A stretch of 64,000 bases of DNA from Lachnospiraceae bacterium (GTDB taxonomy: Bacteria > Bacillota > Clostridia > Lachnospirales > Lachnospiraceae), in NCBI GenBank assembly GCA_910574865.1, contig CAJTDN010000016.1:1-64000 (forward strand). The letters are read 5' to 3'. Both the position numbers and the translations under genes were made by a program. The first letter of the stretch is position 1. Each line of letters starts with the position of its first letter. The notes beneath the pieces were generated by a model that saw only the letters and a program-made list of their open reading frames with translations, made no database searches and was not told the origin of the DNA. This document shows positions 50,872 to 58,008 of the stretch, one piece after another.

Positions 50872-51705
50872 ATGGATATCATGGAAACGAAAAACCTGAC
50901 GAAGTCCTATGCGGATTTCGTTGCGGTTTCGGGCTTGAACCTGCACGTTCCCAAGGGGGCGGTCTACGGTTTTTTGGGGCCGAACGGGGCGGGCAAGTCC
51001 ACGACGATGAAAATGTTTTTGGGGTTGACGAAGCCGACAAGCGGGTCGTTTACGATTGACGGGAAGCGCTATCCTGAAAACCGGGTGGAAATTTTGCGAG
51101 AGATTGGATCGTTTATCGAGGCTCCGGCATTTTACGGAAACTTAAGCGGCGAGGAAAACCTTGAAATCATTCGCCGGATATTGGGGCTTCCGAAATCTTC
51201 CGTGCCGGAGGCGCTTGAAACCGTGGGGTTGACGCCATTTAAAAAGCGGCTTGCGAGAAAATATTCGCTCGGCATGAAACAGCGGCTGGGCCTTGCGGGC
51301 GCGTTGATTGGGAGACCGCCGATTTTGATTTTGGACGAACCGACAAACGGGCTCGACCCTGTCGGCATCCACGAAATCCGGACGCTGATTCGCTCCCTGC
51401 CGGAAAAATTTGACTGTACGGTACTGGTGTCGTCTCATTTGTTGTCCGAGATTGAACTGATGGCGGATTATGTCGGCATTTTAAACCATGGGCATCTATT
51501 GTTCGAGGGGACGCTAGAGGAGCTAAAAGAAAACGCGGTCTCAAGGGGATATCCTACCGATAATCTGGAAGAGATGTTCCTCGCCCTCATCGATGCCGAC
51601 AACCGGATGCCGGAGAAACGGATGCCGGAGAAACGGTCATCAAAGAACTGGACATCGGAGAAACGGATGCCGGGAGAACATCGGCGGAAAGGGGGAGCCG
51701 GATGA
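50872..51705 (+). CDS. Antimicrobial-peptide resistance ABC exporter ATP-binding protein (CprA/NisF/BcrA type)
   Basis: 277 residues from the ATG at 50872 (AAGGAG upstream). Walker A GPNGAGKSTT, signature region ARKYSLGMKQRLGLAGAL (SLGMKQ, usual for lantibiotic-immunity ATPases), Walker B ILILDEPTNGLDP and LVSSHLLSEIE. The final 35 residues add a charged repeat (RMPEK, then EKRMPGE) not expected in the family. With two permeases it forms a pump that clears peptides such as lantibiotics from the membrane. It overlaps the next gene by 4 bp. Confidence 0.92.
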   Translation: MDIMETKNLTKSYADFVAVSGLNLHVPKGAVYGFLGPNGAGKSTTMKMFLGLTKPTSGSFTIDGKRYPENRVEILREIGSFIEAPAFYGNLSGEENLEIIRRILGLPKSSVPEALETVGLTPFKKRLARKYSLGMKQRLGLAGALIGRPPILILDEPTNGLDPVGIHEIRTLIRSLPEKFDCTVLVSSHLLSEIELMADYVGILNHGHLLFEGTLEELKENAVSRGYPTDNLEEMFLALIDADNRMPEKRMPEKRSSKNWTSEKRMPGEHRRKGGAG

Positions 51706-52523
51706 TGCGTACTTTTTCAGGACGTAGGAGCGTTTTGCCGAAATGTAATGGTGTTTTGTCAGGATGCAATGGCATTTTGCTGGAAGGGAGGAAAATAAAG
51801 CGGACGGGATTTTTCCCGGCGTTTTTCGGCGGCGGCATCCTGGCGGCGGCCGTTCCCATCGTCAACATGGCGGTTCGCTCGGAAATGTATTTGGGACTGC
51901 AAGGGACTGCCATTCAAATTCTGATGGACGCGAACTGGCAAATGATGGCGATGTTGAACGTTTTGCTGGTCGTGTCGGGTGCTTGTCTTTTATATCATGT
52001 CGAACATGCCGATGGCGGCCTGCAAAAAATGCGGTCGCTTCCCATTCGGGAAGGTTCTGTTTTCTTCGGGAAGGTGGCCGTGATGATGCTCATGTGTGTC
52101 TTGGTGCTGGCAATGGAGGCCGCGTCGGTTTCATTTTGTTCGTGGCATTGGTTCAAAGGCCAAGCGGGTGGCGGTCAATGGAGAGGCGAAGGTGGGAACA
52201 TGTTTGCAATAGAGTTGTGCAAAAGCTTTGGCTACGCGTTTTTGTTGATACTGCCATGTGTCGTCTTGTCGTTTTTGATAGCGGAAGCGTGCAAGAACAT
52301 GTGGGTTTCGCTCGGAATCGGCGTCGTCTGTGTTTTTACCGCGACCATGCTGCCGACAAGTTCGTTCGTCTTGTCGCTCTTTCCGTTCGCGATGCCCTTC
52401 CAGGTGTTTGCCGGGATGGAGGCGGCGTGGGTGACGCGCTTTGCCTGCGCGGCCGTCGTGGAGATTGTCGTGCTGGGTGGGGTGGAGAGACTCGTAGTGA
52501 GGGGGAAGGGGGCATTCGAATGA
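51702..52523 (+). CDS. Peptide-resistance ABC exporter permease 1 (CprB/NisE type)
   Basis: 273 residues. About six hydrophobic segments (AAAVPIVNMAV, MMAMLNVLLVVSGACLLY, VAVMMLMCVLVLAMEAA, FLLILPCVVLSFLIAEA, LGIGVVCVFTATML and AAVVEIVVLGG). The polar first 35 residues look partly like spill-over from repetitive DNA, so the true start may be later. It pairs with the permease encoded at 52520, with which it overlaps by 4 bp. Confidence 0.85.
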   Translation: MMRTFSGRRSVLPKCNGVLSGCNGILLEGRKIKRTGFFPAFFGGGILAAAVPIVNMAVRSEMYLGLQGTAIQILMDANWQMMAMLNVLLVVSGACLLYHVEHADGGLQKMRSLPIREGSVFFGKVAVMMLMCVLVLAMEAASVSFCSWHWFKGQAGGGQWRGEGGNMFAIELCKSFGYAFLLILPCVVLSFLIAEACKNMWVSLGIGVVCVFTATMLPTSSFVLSLFPFAMPFQVFAGMEAAWVTRFACAAVVEIVVLGGVERLVVRGKGAFE

Positions 52524-53290
52524 ATTTTTTACCGCTTCTTGGCGTTGAATTTCAGAAGATACGGCGTTCGGGGATTTTTATCATCTTGTTCGCCTCGACG
52601 GTCATCCTATGGATACCGTCCATCGTCAATTCGGAATCAAATTTTTACATGCAGGCGGAGGGAGTTTCCCCGGAACATAATTTTTTTATCCAGGGCTTCA
52701 TGGCCATGTCCTGGTTCATGTTTCCGGCCAGCATGGTGGTCGGGACGGTTCTTGTCAGCCAGACGGAGAGGATGAACAAGGGAATTTTGAAAATGCTTGC
52801 CCTGCCGGTTGGTACGGTGAGGCTTTGCCTGGCCAAATTCGTCGTATTGCTGGTGCTTTCGGCGGCGCAGGTGCTCATGATGACGGGCATGTATTATATC
52901 GGCGCGGCCATTTGCTCCGTGACGCGGGACTATGATTTTATCCTGCCGCCCCTGTTCGTCATGGGAAAAATCAGCATCCTATTTTTGTCCGCCATACCGA
53001 TGCTTTCGTTTTTCTGGATGTTGTCCGTGTGCATCCAGACCCCGATTTTTTCCATCGGTATCGGTTTGGCATCAATCGTGCCGTCCGTGTTGGTGATTAA
53101 TACCAAGATTTGGTTCGCGTACCCCATGTCGTATTCCTTTTTTGTAATCGTGGCGGAATATGGCAAATTGGCGACGAACCTGGATACGGCGCAAGTAGAA
53201 TTCGTGCCATGGATTCCCGTGGCCGTCGTGATTAGCATGACTTGTTTGTGTGTTTCCTGCCTTTGTTTTGGGCGGGCGGAAAGGAGATAA
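52520..53290 (+). CDS. Peptide-resistance ABC exporter permease 2 (CprC/NisG type)
   Basis: 256 residues from the ATG at 52520, at the usual ATGA overlap; the frame is open far upstream but that is the shadow of permease 1. It begins NFLPLLGVEFQKIRRSGIF, the typical ABC-2 lantibiotic-immunity permease start, and has six membrane segments (FIILFASTVILWIPSIV to VAVVISMTCLCVSCLCF). Weak sequence relatedness of the two permeases suggests a heterodimeric channel. Confidence 0.88.
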   Translation: MNFLPLLGVEFQKIRRSGIFIILFASTVILWIPSIVNSESNFYMQAEGVSPEHNFFIQGFMAMSWFMFPASMVVGTVLVSQTERMNKGILKMLALPVGTVRLCLAKFVVLLVLSAAQVLMMTGMYYIGAAICSVTRDYDFILPPLFVMGKISILFLSAIPMLSFFWMLSVCIQTPIFSIGIGLASIVPSVLVINTKIWFAYPMSYSFFVIVAEYGKLATNLDTAQVEFVPWIPVAVVISMTCLCVSCLCFGRAERR

Positions 53291-53297
53291 TATTGTT

Positions 53298-53576
53298 ATG
53301 AAAGAAAAAATTTTAACCATTGTCAGTACCATATTGCTTTTCGTTCCTTGGACGATTCTTCCATTGAGGTCGTTTGATTGGGCGTTGAAATCCCCCGTTG
53401 CCGAGATTATGATTTCTTGTTACGCGGTGTTCATGATTCTGGGCGGGATGTTCACGGTTTTTTTGTATGTCAGGGCGAAAGTGCAAAATAACTGGATGAA
53501 GGTGTGCCTGGTCATCAATTGCCTATATGCGGTCGGCGGCGCATGCGCGCTGGGGATGATGGTGACGCAGAAATAG
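53298..53576 (+). CDS. Small three-helix membrane protein of the exporter operon
   Basis: 92 residues from the ATG at 53298 (AAAGGAG eleven bases upstream). Three hydrophobic segments: ILTIVSTILLFVPWTIL, IMISCYAVFMILGGMFTVFL and VCLVINCLYAVGGACALGMM. No catalytic motif. It is the last gene of the CprABC-like operon, and small membrane proteins at this place may help the pump or the kinase; this is inference from position. Confidence 0.75.
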   Translation: MKEKILTIVSTILLFVPWTILPLRSFDWALKSPVAEIMISCYAVFMILGGMFTVFLYVRAKVQNNWMKVCLVINCLYAVGGACALGMMVTQK

Positions 53577-53578
53577 TA

Positions 53579-53608
53579 TTGACTTTTGCTATCCGGGGCG
53601 TATATACT
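53579..53608 (+). promoter_or_regulatory. Promoter upstream of the DUF1703 minigene
   Basis: TTGACT (53579-53584) with TATATA 16 bp or TATACT 18 bp later. From the -10 on, GTATATACTGTACACCGACGC repeats the sequence upstream of DUF1703 copy 3 (20381-20401). Confidence 0.5.
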
Positions 53609-53707
53609 GTACACCGACGCTACAAGGATATCTATAAACTTATGGCTCTTATGGCTGCCATGCGTGGCCGAAGTTCGTGAATGGTGACAGATTGTGGGGG
53701 GTGGTTC

Positions 53708-53791
53708 ATGGCAAGAACGGTGGGAATCGCGCCGGAGCGGATTCATAAATATGGGTTCGCGTTCGATGGGAAGAAGGTATTGATCGGATAA
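53708..53791 (+). pseudogene. 27-codon DUF1703 minigene: first and last codons joined, middle deleted
   Basis: The frame reads MARTVGI, then APERIHKYGFAFDGKKVLIG. The first part equals the start of copy 3 (MARTVGIGQQDF), the second equals its last 20 residues (GQERIRKYGFAFEGKKVLIG). Copy 3 has GIGQ at both places, so a deletion between short direct repeats explains the fusion, removing about 1.6 kb and keeping the frame. A promoter and a terminator remain. Whether the 27-residue peptide is made is unknown. Confidence 0.85.
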
Positions 53792-53800
53792 AAATAGTAC

Positions 53801-53842
53801 GGGATGGCGCGCCCTTGTTTCAATCACTGGCGCGGCCATCCC
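53801..53842 (+). terminator. Terminator after the minigene
   Basis: GGGATGGCGCGCC pairs with GGCGCGGCCATCCC, followed by ACTTTTTC. It serves the minigene and probably the exporter operon upstream. Confidence 0.75.
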
Positions 53843-53890
53843 ACTTTTTCTTATGTCATAGGAAACTTCGTTCAATAACGGGTTAAGCCA

Positions 53891-54748
53891 TCAGCTTTCG
53901 GCCAATTCCGTCAGGGAATGGAACGTATATCCCATCTCTTCCCATTTCGCCAGCAATTCATCCAGAATTTCCGCGTTGGTTTTCGACGTGCTGTGCAAAA
54001 GGACGATGGCTCCAGGATGGATGCGCTTTGTCAGTTTTTGCATGGCCTCCTCGTGGGTGGGCTGGTCATTTTCGTACCAGTCCACGTAGGCGAGGCTCCA
54101 GAAGAACGTCGTGTAACCGAGATTCCCGGCCATCTGCAGGTTGCTTTCGCTGTATTTGCCCTGCGGCGGCCGATAATATTTCAGCATCTCGCCGCCGGTG
54201 ATTTCCTGGTAGGCGTTTTCCACGTCTTGTAGTTCCTTTATAAAACTTTCCGTGGTCGAGATTTGCGACATGTCCGGGTGGTGGTATGTATGGTTGCCGA
54301 CGACGTGTCCTTCTTCGGCCATCCGCTTGATTAAGTCCGGGTTTGATTCGATGTAGGTGCCGACCACGAAGAACGCGGCCGGCGCCTCATGTTTTTTCAA
54401 GGCGTCTAAAATGGCCGGGGTGTTTCCGTTTTCGTATCCGGCGTCAAAGGTCAGGTAAATGACTTTTTCGTCGGTCATGTCGGCATAATAGGCGTTGTAT
54501 TTTTTCAAGGACTCGGCTGTCGCGTTGGCGACGGGACGCTCCCCCTCTTTCTGGAAGCTCAGTCCCCAATTTTCCGTCTCGGCAAGCGTGGCCGTGCCGG
54601 AAGCCTCCTGGTGCGGCGGAAGGTATTCCTCCCGGAACCTGGCGGCGAGGCTGCCCGCCAGGAAGGCGAAAGTAAACAGCAGGGTAAACGTGACGGTGCG
54701 CGTTAGAAAATAACGCAACTTTTGAAAAGAATCGGAATGAAGGTTCAT
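53891..54748 (-). CDS. Polysaccharide deacetylase, PdaA-like (muramic acid de-N-acetylase type)
   Basis: 285 residues from the ATG at 54748. An N-terminal membrane anchor (VTFTLLFTFAFLAGSLAA) places the enzyme outside the membrane. NodB fold: VIYLTFDAGYENGNTPAIL (the TFDAG form typical of PdaA, catalytic Asp), metal-binding His pair in VVGNHTYHHPDMSQIS, then YYRPPQGKYSESNLQMA and AIVLLHSTSKTNAE. PdaA removes acetyl groups from muramic acid to make the muramic delta-lactam of spore cortex, so the host is probably a spore former. The weak ribosome site GGTGG precedes the start. Confidence 0.88.
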   Translation of the reverse strand: MNLHSDSFQKLRYFLTRTVTFTLLFTFAFLAGSLAARFREEYLPPHQEASGTATLAETENWGLSFQKEGERPVANATAESLKKYNAYYADMTDEKVIYLTFDAGYENGNTPAILDALKKHEAPAAFFVVGTYIESNPDLIKRMAEEGHVVGNHTYHHPDMSQISTTESFIKELQDVENAYQEITGGEMLKYYRPPQGKYSESNLQMAGNLGYTTFFWSLAYVDWYENDQPTHEEAMQKLTKRIHPGAIVLLHSTSKTNAEILDELLAKWEEMGYTFHSLTELAES

Positions 54749-54995
54749 GTTACCACCGATATTCGTTTTTCTAACAAAATATGCGGGGGAGGGGCAAAAT
54801 ATGACTGGATTTGGTGCGCCCGGGATTGTTGCTTGGGAGATCTTGACGAAGATTCTTTTGATATGTGGTTGCCGAATACAAAAAATCATGGTAAAGTAAT
54901 AATGATAATTTCAGTATGGTTTTACATATCTGACATGGACGTGCCGGCGCATGATAAAAGCCGTGACAATAAGTCGAGCATAAGGAGGGAACCCA

Positions 54996-55781
54996 TTGGA
55001 ATTTATTCGGACGATTTTTCGGAGACGGGCGGACGTTTCAAAACAAGCGGTGGCTTTCGTGGACTATGAGCACTGGTATTATTCTTACCACAACCTATAT
55101 GGGATCAAGCCCGGGATATCCGCCTGGCGCAAAGAACTGGAAACACAATTTGAGCTCCTGGACATCCTGGTATTTGGCGACTTTTCCCAACCCGCCATAA
55201 ACCAGGAACTTTGCAAAATCCGGGAGGCGACCAACACCATCATAGAAACCGCACATCCCGGATTTAAAAAAGACATGACGGATTTTATCATGTTGGACTA
55301 TTTGTACCGGATGGTCTCCGAAAACAAGGACATAGACACTTACATCCTCTTTACCGGCGACGGCCACTTCCAGCCCGTGACAAAATACCTCACGCAAGTA
55401 AAGAAAAAAGGTGTCGTCATCTATGGGGTTCGGGGCGCTTTCAGCAGCCGGCTGAAAGCTTCCGCCTCAAAATGCATCGAGTATCCTTACCAGGAGGAAC
55501 TGGTTCCGGGGTATTATGACATGATCATACGGCATTTCGATTATATTTCCAATAAAAACATCAATCCGACTTTCCTGAAAACCGTGGAGGTCATTGCGGA
55601 GCGCAACCAGGCACCGGTGGACGTGGTGCGGGCGGTTTTCCAGGAAATGCTGGACAAGGGGTATGTTTACCAGGAAGAAACCCCCGTGGCCTTCAACCGC
55701 AAAATAAGGACCGTCCGTGCCAACTGGGAACTGCTGATCAAGGACGGCCTGTGGAATCCGGATGCCGACGTTGAAGCGTAA
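54996..55781 (+). CDS. NYN-domain (LabA-like) protein, putative RNase
   Basis: 261 residues starting at TTG with AAGGAGG eight bases upstream. The NYN/PIN-like domain is clear: AVAFVDYEHWYYSYHNLYG (first Asp), LDILVFGDFSQP, DMTDFIMLDYLYRMV and TYILFTGDGHFQPVTKYL (acidic GDGHF), all metal-binding positions of the fold. The C-terminal 80 residues (FLKTVEVIAERNQAPVDVV) resemble a winged-helix module. Such proteins are predicted nucleases acting on RNA; the target is unknown. It has its own transcription unit between the deacetylase and nagB. Confidence 0.88.
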   Translation: MEFIRTIFRRRADVSKQAVAFVDYEHWYYSYHNLYGIKPGISAWRKELETQFELLDILVFGDFSQPAINQELCKIREATNTIIETAHPGFKKDMTDFIMLDYLYRMVSENKDIDTYILFTGDGHFQPVTKYLTQVKKKGVVIYGVRGAFSSRLKASASKCIEYPYQEELVPGYYDMIIRHFDYISNKNINPTFLKTVEVIAERNQAPVDVVRAVFQEMLDKGYVYQEETPVAFNRKIRTVRANWELLIKDGLWNPDADVEA

Positions 55782-55817
55782 AGGTTATTTGTTGGTGGAG
55801 AAAAAACAATTCCATGC

Positions 55818-55846
55818 TTGCATTCTTGTTATAAAACAAGTATAGT
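55818..55846 (+). promoter_or_regulatory. nagB promoter with a palindromic spacer
   Basis: TTGCAT, 17-bp spacer, TATAGT. The spacer is itself a near-palindrome, CTTGTT-ATAA-AACAAG (55825-55840), well placed for a repressor such as the RpiR protein encoded downstream. Confidence 0.6.
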
Positions 55847-55958
55847 ATTAAGTGTGAGGTTTTTGTGGGAGGAACGGGGCCGTTCGGGTGTGTGCCGCAT
55901 GGGCGGCGGGCGGCATGGCGGGTTCTCCTGACGATAAAAAGACAGCGAGGTAAAAGAG

Positions 55959-56684
55959 ATGCGTATTTACAAGGAAAAGGATTATGAGGCAATGAGCCGC
56001 CGGGCGGCAAGCATCATCGCGGCGCAGGTGATTTTGAAGCCCGATTGCGTGCTGGGGCTGGCGACGGGTTCGACCCCCATCGGGGCGTACAAGAGGCTTG
56101 TGAAGCAGTATAAGAAGGGGAAACTGGATTTTTCCGCCGTGCGTACGGTAAACCTGGACGAGTACAAGGGGCTTGGCGCGGGAGACGAACAGAGTTACAT
56201 AAATTTCATGAATGAAAATTTATTTTCCCACGTCAACATTGCCAAGGAAAACACGAACGTCCCGAACGGTCTGAACAAGGACGCGGCCGCGGAATGTGCG
56301 CGCTACGACAAGGTGATTGCCGACATGGGCGGAATCGACTTGCAGCTTTTGGGAATCGGGAATAACGGGCATATCGGGTTCAACGAACCGGCAAAGAGTT
56401 TCGCCGACGGGACACATATGGTGACGTTGGAAGAGGGGACGAGGGAGGCGAACGCCAGGTTTTTCTCTTCCCTTGACGAAGTGCCGACGGCGGCTTACAC
56501 GATGGGGGTCGGCTCCATCATGCGGGCGAAGATGATTCTCCTGGTTGCTTCCGGCAAGGCCAAGGCGCAGGCGGTGAAGGACACCGTTTCAGGACCTGTC
56601 ACGCCGAAGGTTCCGGCATCGGTGCTGCAGCTCCACCCGAACGTGGTATTGGTCGGGGACGAGGACGCGATGTCGTTATTGTAA
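55959..56684 (+). CDS. nagB: Glucosamine-6-phosphate deaminase
   Basis: 241 residues. Converts glucosamine-6-phosphate to fructose-6-phosphate and ammonia in the cytoplasm. Signature motifs: LGLATGSTPIGAYKRLV (phosphate loop), VNLDEYKGLG (catalytic Asp) and LQLLGIGNNGHIGFNEP (His of the ring-opening triad). It is somewhat shorter than E. coli NagB, without the allosteric C-terminus, as in Firmicutes. It works with nagA and the GH20 enzyme at 58009-60998 in amino-sugar recycling. A 112-nt leader with hairpins separates promoter and start (site AGCGAGG). Confidence 0.95.
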   Translation: MRIYKEKDYEAMSRRAASIIAAQVILKPDCVLGLATGSTPIGAYKRLVKQYKKGKLDFSAVRTVNLDEYKGLGAGDEQSYINFMNENLFSHVNIAKENTNVPNGLNKDAAAECARYDKVIADMGGIDLQLLGIGNNGHIGFNEPAKSFADGTHMVTLEEGTREANARFFSSLDEVPTAAYTMGVGSIMRAKMILLVASGKAKAQAVKDTVSGPVTPKVPASVLQLHPNVVLVGDEDAMSLL

Positions 56685-56750
56685 AGAATGAAGCCATTAT
56701 AAAATGTGGGAGCTGTTGCAAAAATAGAAACCACCATAAAAACAAAGATG

Positions 56751-56774
56751 CACTCCGCGGTTTGCCGCGGGGTG
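56751..56774. terminator. Hairpin between convergent nagB and rpiR-type genes
   Basis: CACTCCGCGG pairs with CCGCGGGGTG (G:T pairs allowed) around TTTG, followed by TTTCATTACC. It probably works for nagB. Confidence 0.65.
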
Positions 56775-56785
56775 TTTCATTACCT

Positions 56786-57667
56786 TTAGCCGCGATATTT
56801 TTTCAATCGTTTCCAAAGCGTGGATCCGTCTTCCACACCGTGCCCGTTCGGCATCTGTTTCATTGCCAGGCAGGACGCGTAAAGTAAATCAAGGCTTAAT
56901 AGGAGTGGGAGCATCGGGGAAACCATGTTCCCATATTCTAGCCCTTTGACGGTGGAGACGGGGAGTGTTTCGTCGAGCTTGCCGAACCAGCCCTTGCCGC
57001 GTCCCGCAGTGACGCAGACGGTTCTGGCGCCTTTCGCGGCGGCGGAAAGGAGCGCGTCGCGGATTTCCATTGTCTGCGCGCTCAAGGTGATGCCGATGAC
57101 CAGGCTTTCTCTTTTCAGGCGGGTTTCGTTGATTACCATTTGATGGTAGTCCGTGACGGCCTTGATGTCGATGCCGGCCTTTAGCATCCGCAGCTCGAAT
57201 TCCGTGGCGGCAAGGCCGGAACTGCCGAGCCCGTAGACGAAGACTTGTCCGGCCTTGCAAATCATGGCGCTGATTTTCCTTAAGCGTTTGTCATCGACGG
57301 TGGCCGCCGCCTTGGACAAGATGTTTCCATAGGTGGAAAATACTTCGTCCGAGGATGTCCGGCCGTTTGGCGCCTGTTTCTTTTCATCTGGAGAGATTCC
57401 GTATGAATGTGGGTCGTTTGCCGACCCGTCCCCCTTCTCCAATGCCGCCTCATAGAGATAGAGAAATTCCCGATAGCCGTGATAACCCATTTTCTGGGCA
57501 AAGCGCGACAAGGAAGCCTCGGAAACGTGCAGCTTCCGGGACATGTTTTTGGCGGTAAAATTTCCCGCATGTTTATTTTTGAGAAAAAAGTCCGCGATCA
57601 GTTTCTCGGTCGGCGTGAAATAGGGGTAATATTTTTCCAGGGAAGCAAAAATGACGGAATCCGGCAT
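56786..57667 (-). CDS. MurR/RpiR-family transcriptional regulator
   Basis: 293 residues. N-terminal HTH_6 domain (YFTPTEKLIADFFLKNKH, MSRKLHVSEASLSRFAQKMG, YHGYREFLYLYE) and a C-terminal SIS sugar-phosphate-binding domain (VFVYGLGSSGLAATEFELRM, SLVIGITLSAQTMEIRDALL, GARTVCVTAG). Family members sense phosphorylated amino sugars or related compounds and repress their catabolic genes. Its position between nagB and nagA-GH20 makes the amino-sugar genes the likely targets. The gene is convergent with nagB and divergent from nagA. Confidence 0.92.
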   Translation of the reverse strand: MPDSVIFASLEKYYPYFTPTEKLIADFFLKNKHAGNFTAKNMSRKLHVSEASLSRFAQKMGYHGYREFLYLYEAALEKGDGSANDPHSYGISPDEKKQAPNGRTSSDEVFSTYGNILSKAAATVDDKRLRKISAMICKAGQVFVYGLGSSGLAATEFELRMLKAGIDIKAVTDYHQMVINETRLKRESLVIGITLSAQTMEIRDALLSAAAKGARTVCVTAGRGKGWFGKLDETLPVSTVKGLEYGNMVSPMLPLLLSLDLLYASCLAMKQMPNGHGVEDGSTLWKRLKKYRG

Positions 57668-57833
57668 GGCAAAAATCCTTTCTTGTCGTTTGTGTGCAAA
57701 CCATAGGGATTGCGCGTAATGTTTATGACCATGATATCATTTTTACGGGAGGATTGAAAGTACTTTCAGGAAATTTTGCGTTTACCCATATTTATTGATA
57801 ATGTGATTGCTCTTCCAGTATTTGTCCAAAGGC

Positions 57834-57862
57834 TTGTATTTTTCACTTGAAGCCGTTATAGT
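57834..57862 (+). promoter_or_regulatory. nagA promoter
   Basis: TTGTAT, 17-bp spacer, TATAGT. Transcription should begin near 57869, just before the structured leader. The rest of 57668-57833 holds only the divergent regulator's upstream sequence. Confidence 0.6.
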
Positions 57863-57870
57863 ATACCCAA

Positions 57871-57931
57871 GGGCATCCCTTGACGCATGCCCCGGTTGGG
57901 TGGCCGGACGCTCTCGCGTCCGGCAAGGGAT
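57871..57931 (+). promoter_or_regulatory. Structured nagA leader with two mutually exclusive pairings
   Basis: GGGCAT (57871-57876) can pair with ATGCCC (57887-57892). Alternatively ATCCCTTG (57875-57882) can pair with CAAGGGAT (57924-57931), enclosing the perfect hairpin CCGGACGC/GCGTCCGG (57904-57923). The two foldings share bases, the arrangement of an attenuator or riboswitch. No known riboswitch class is recognised. Confidence 0.45.
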
Positions 57932-58008
57932 AGAAGAAGGGTGTTGTCGCGGCCGCGGGCCGTGAATGGTGGCGTACTTGGCGCGGCGGGAGAGTGGGAG
58001 TTCGGAAG

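Noticed and set aside
51764-52519. A 252-codon extension of permease 2
   Set aside because: It is an out-of-frame reading of permease 1; the ATGA overlap at 52520 is the normal start.
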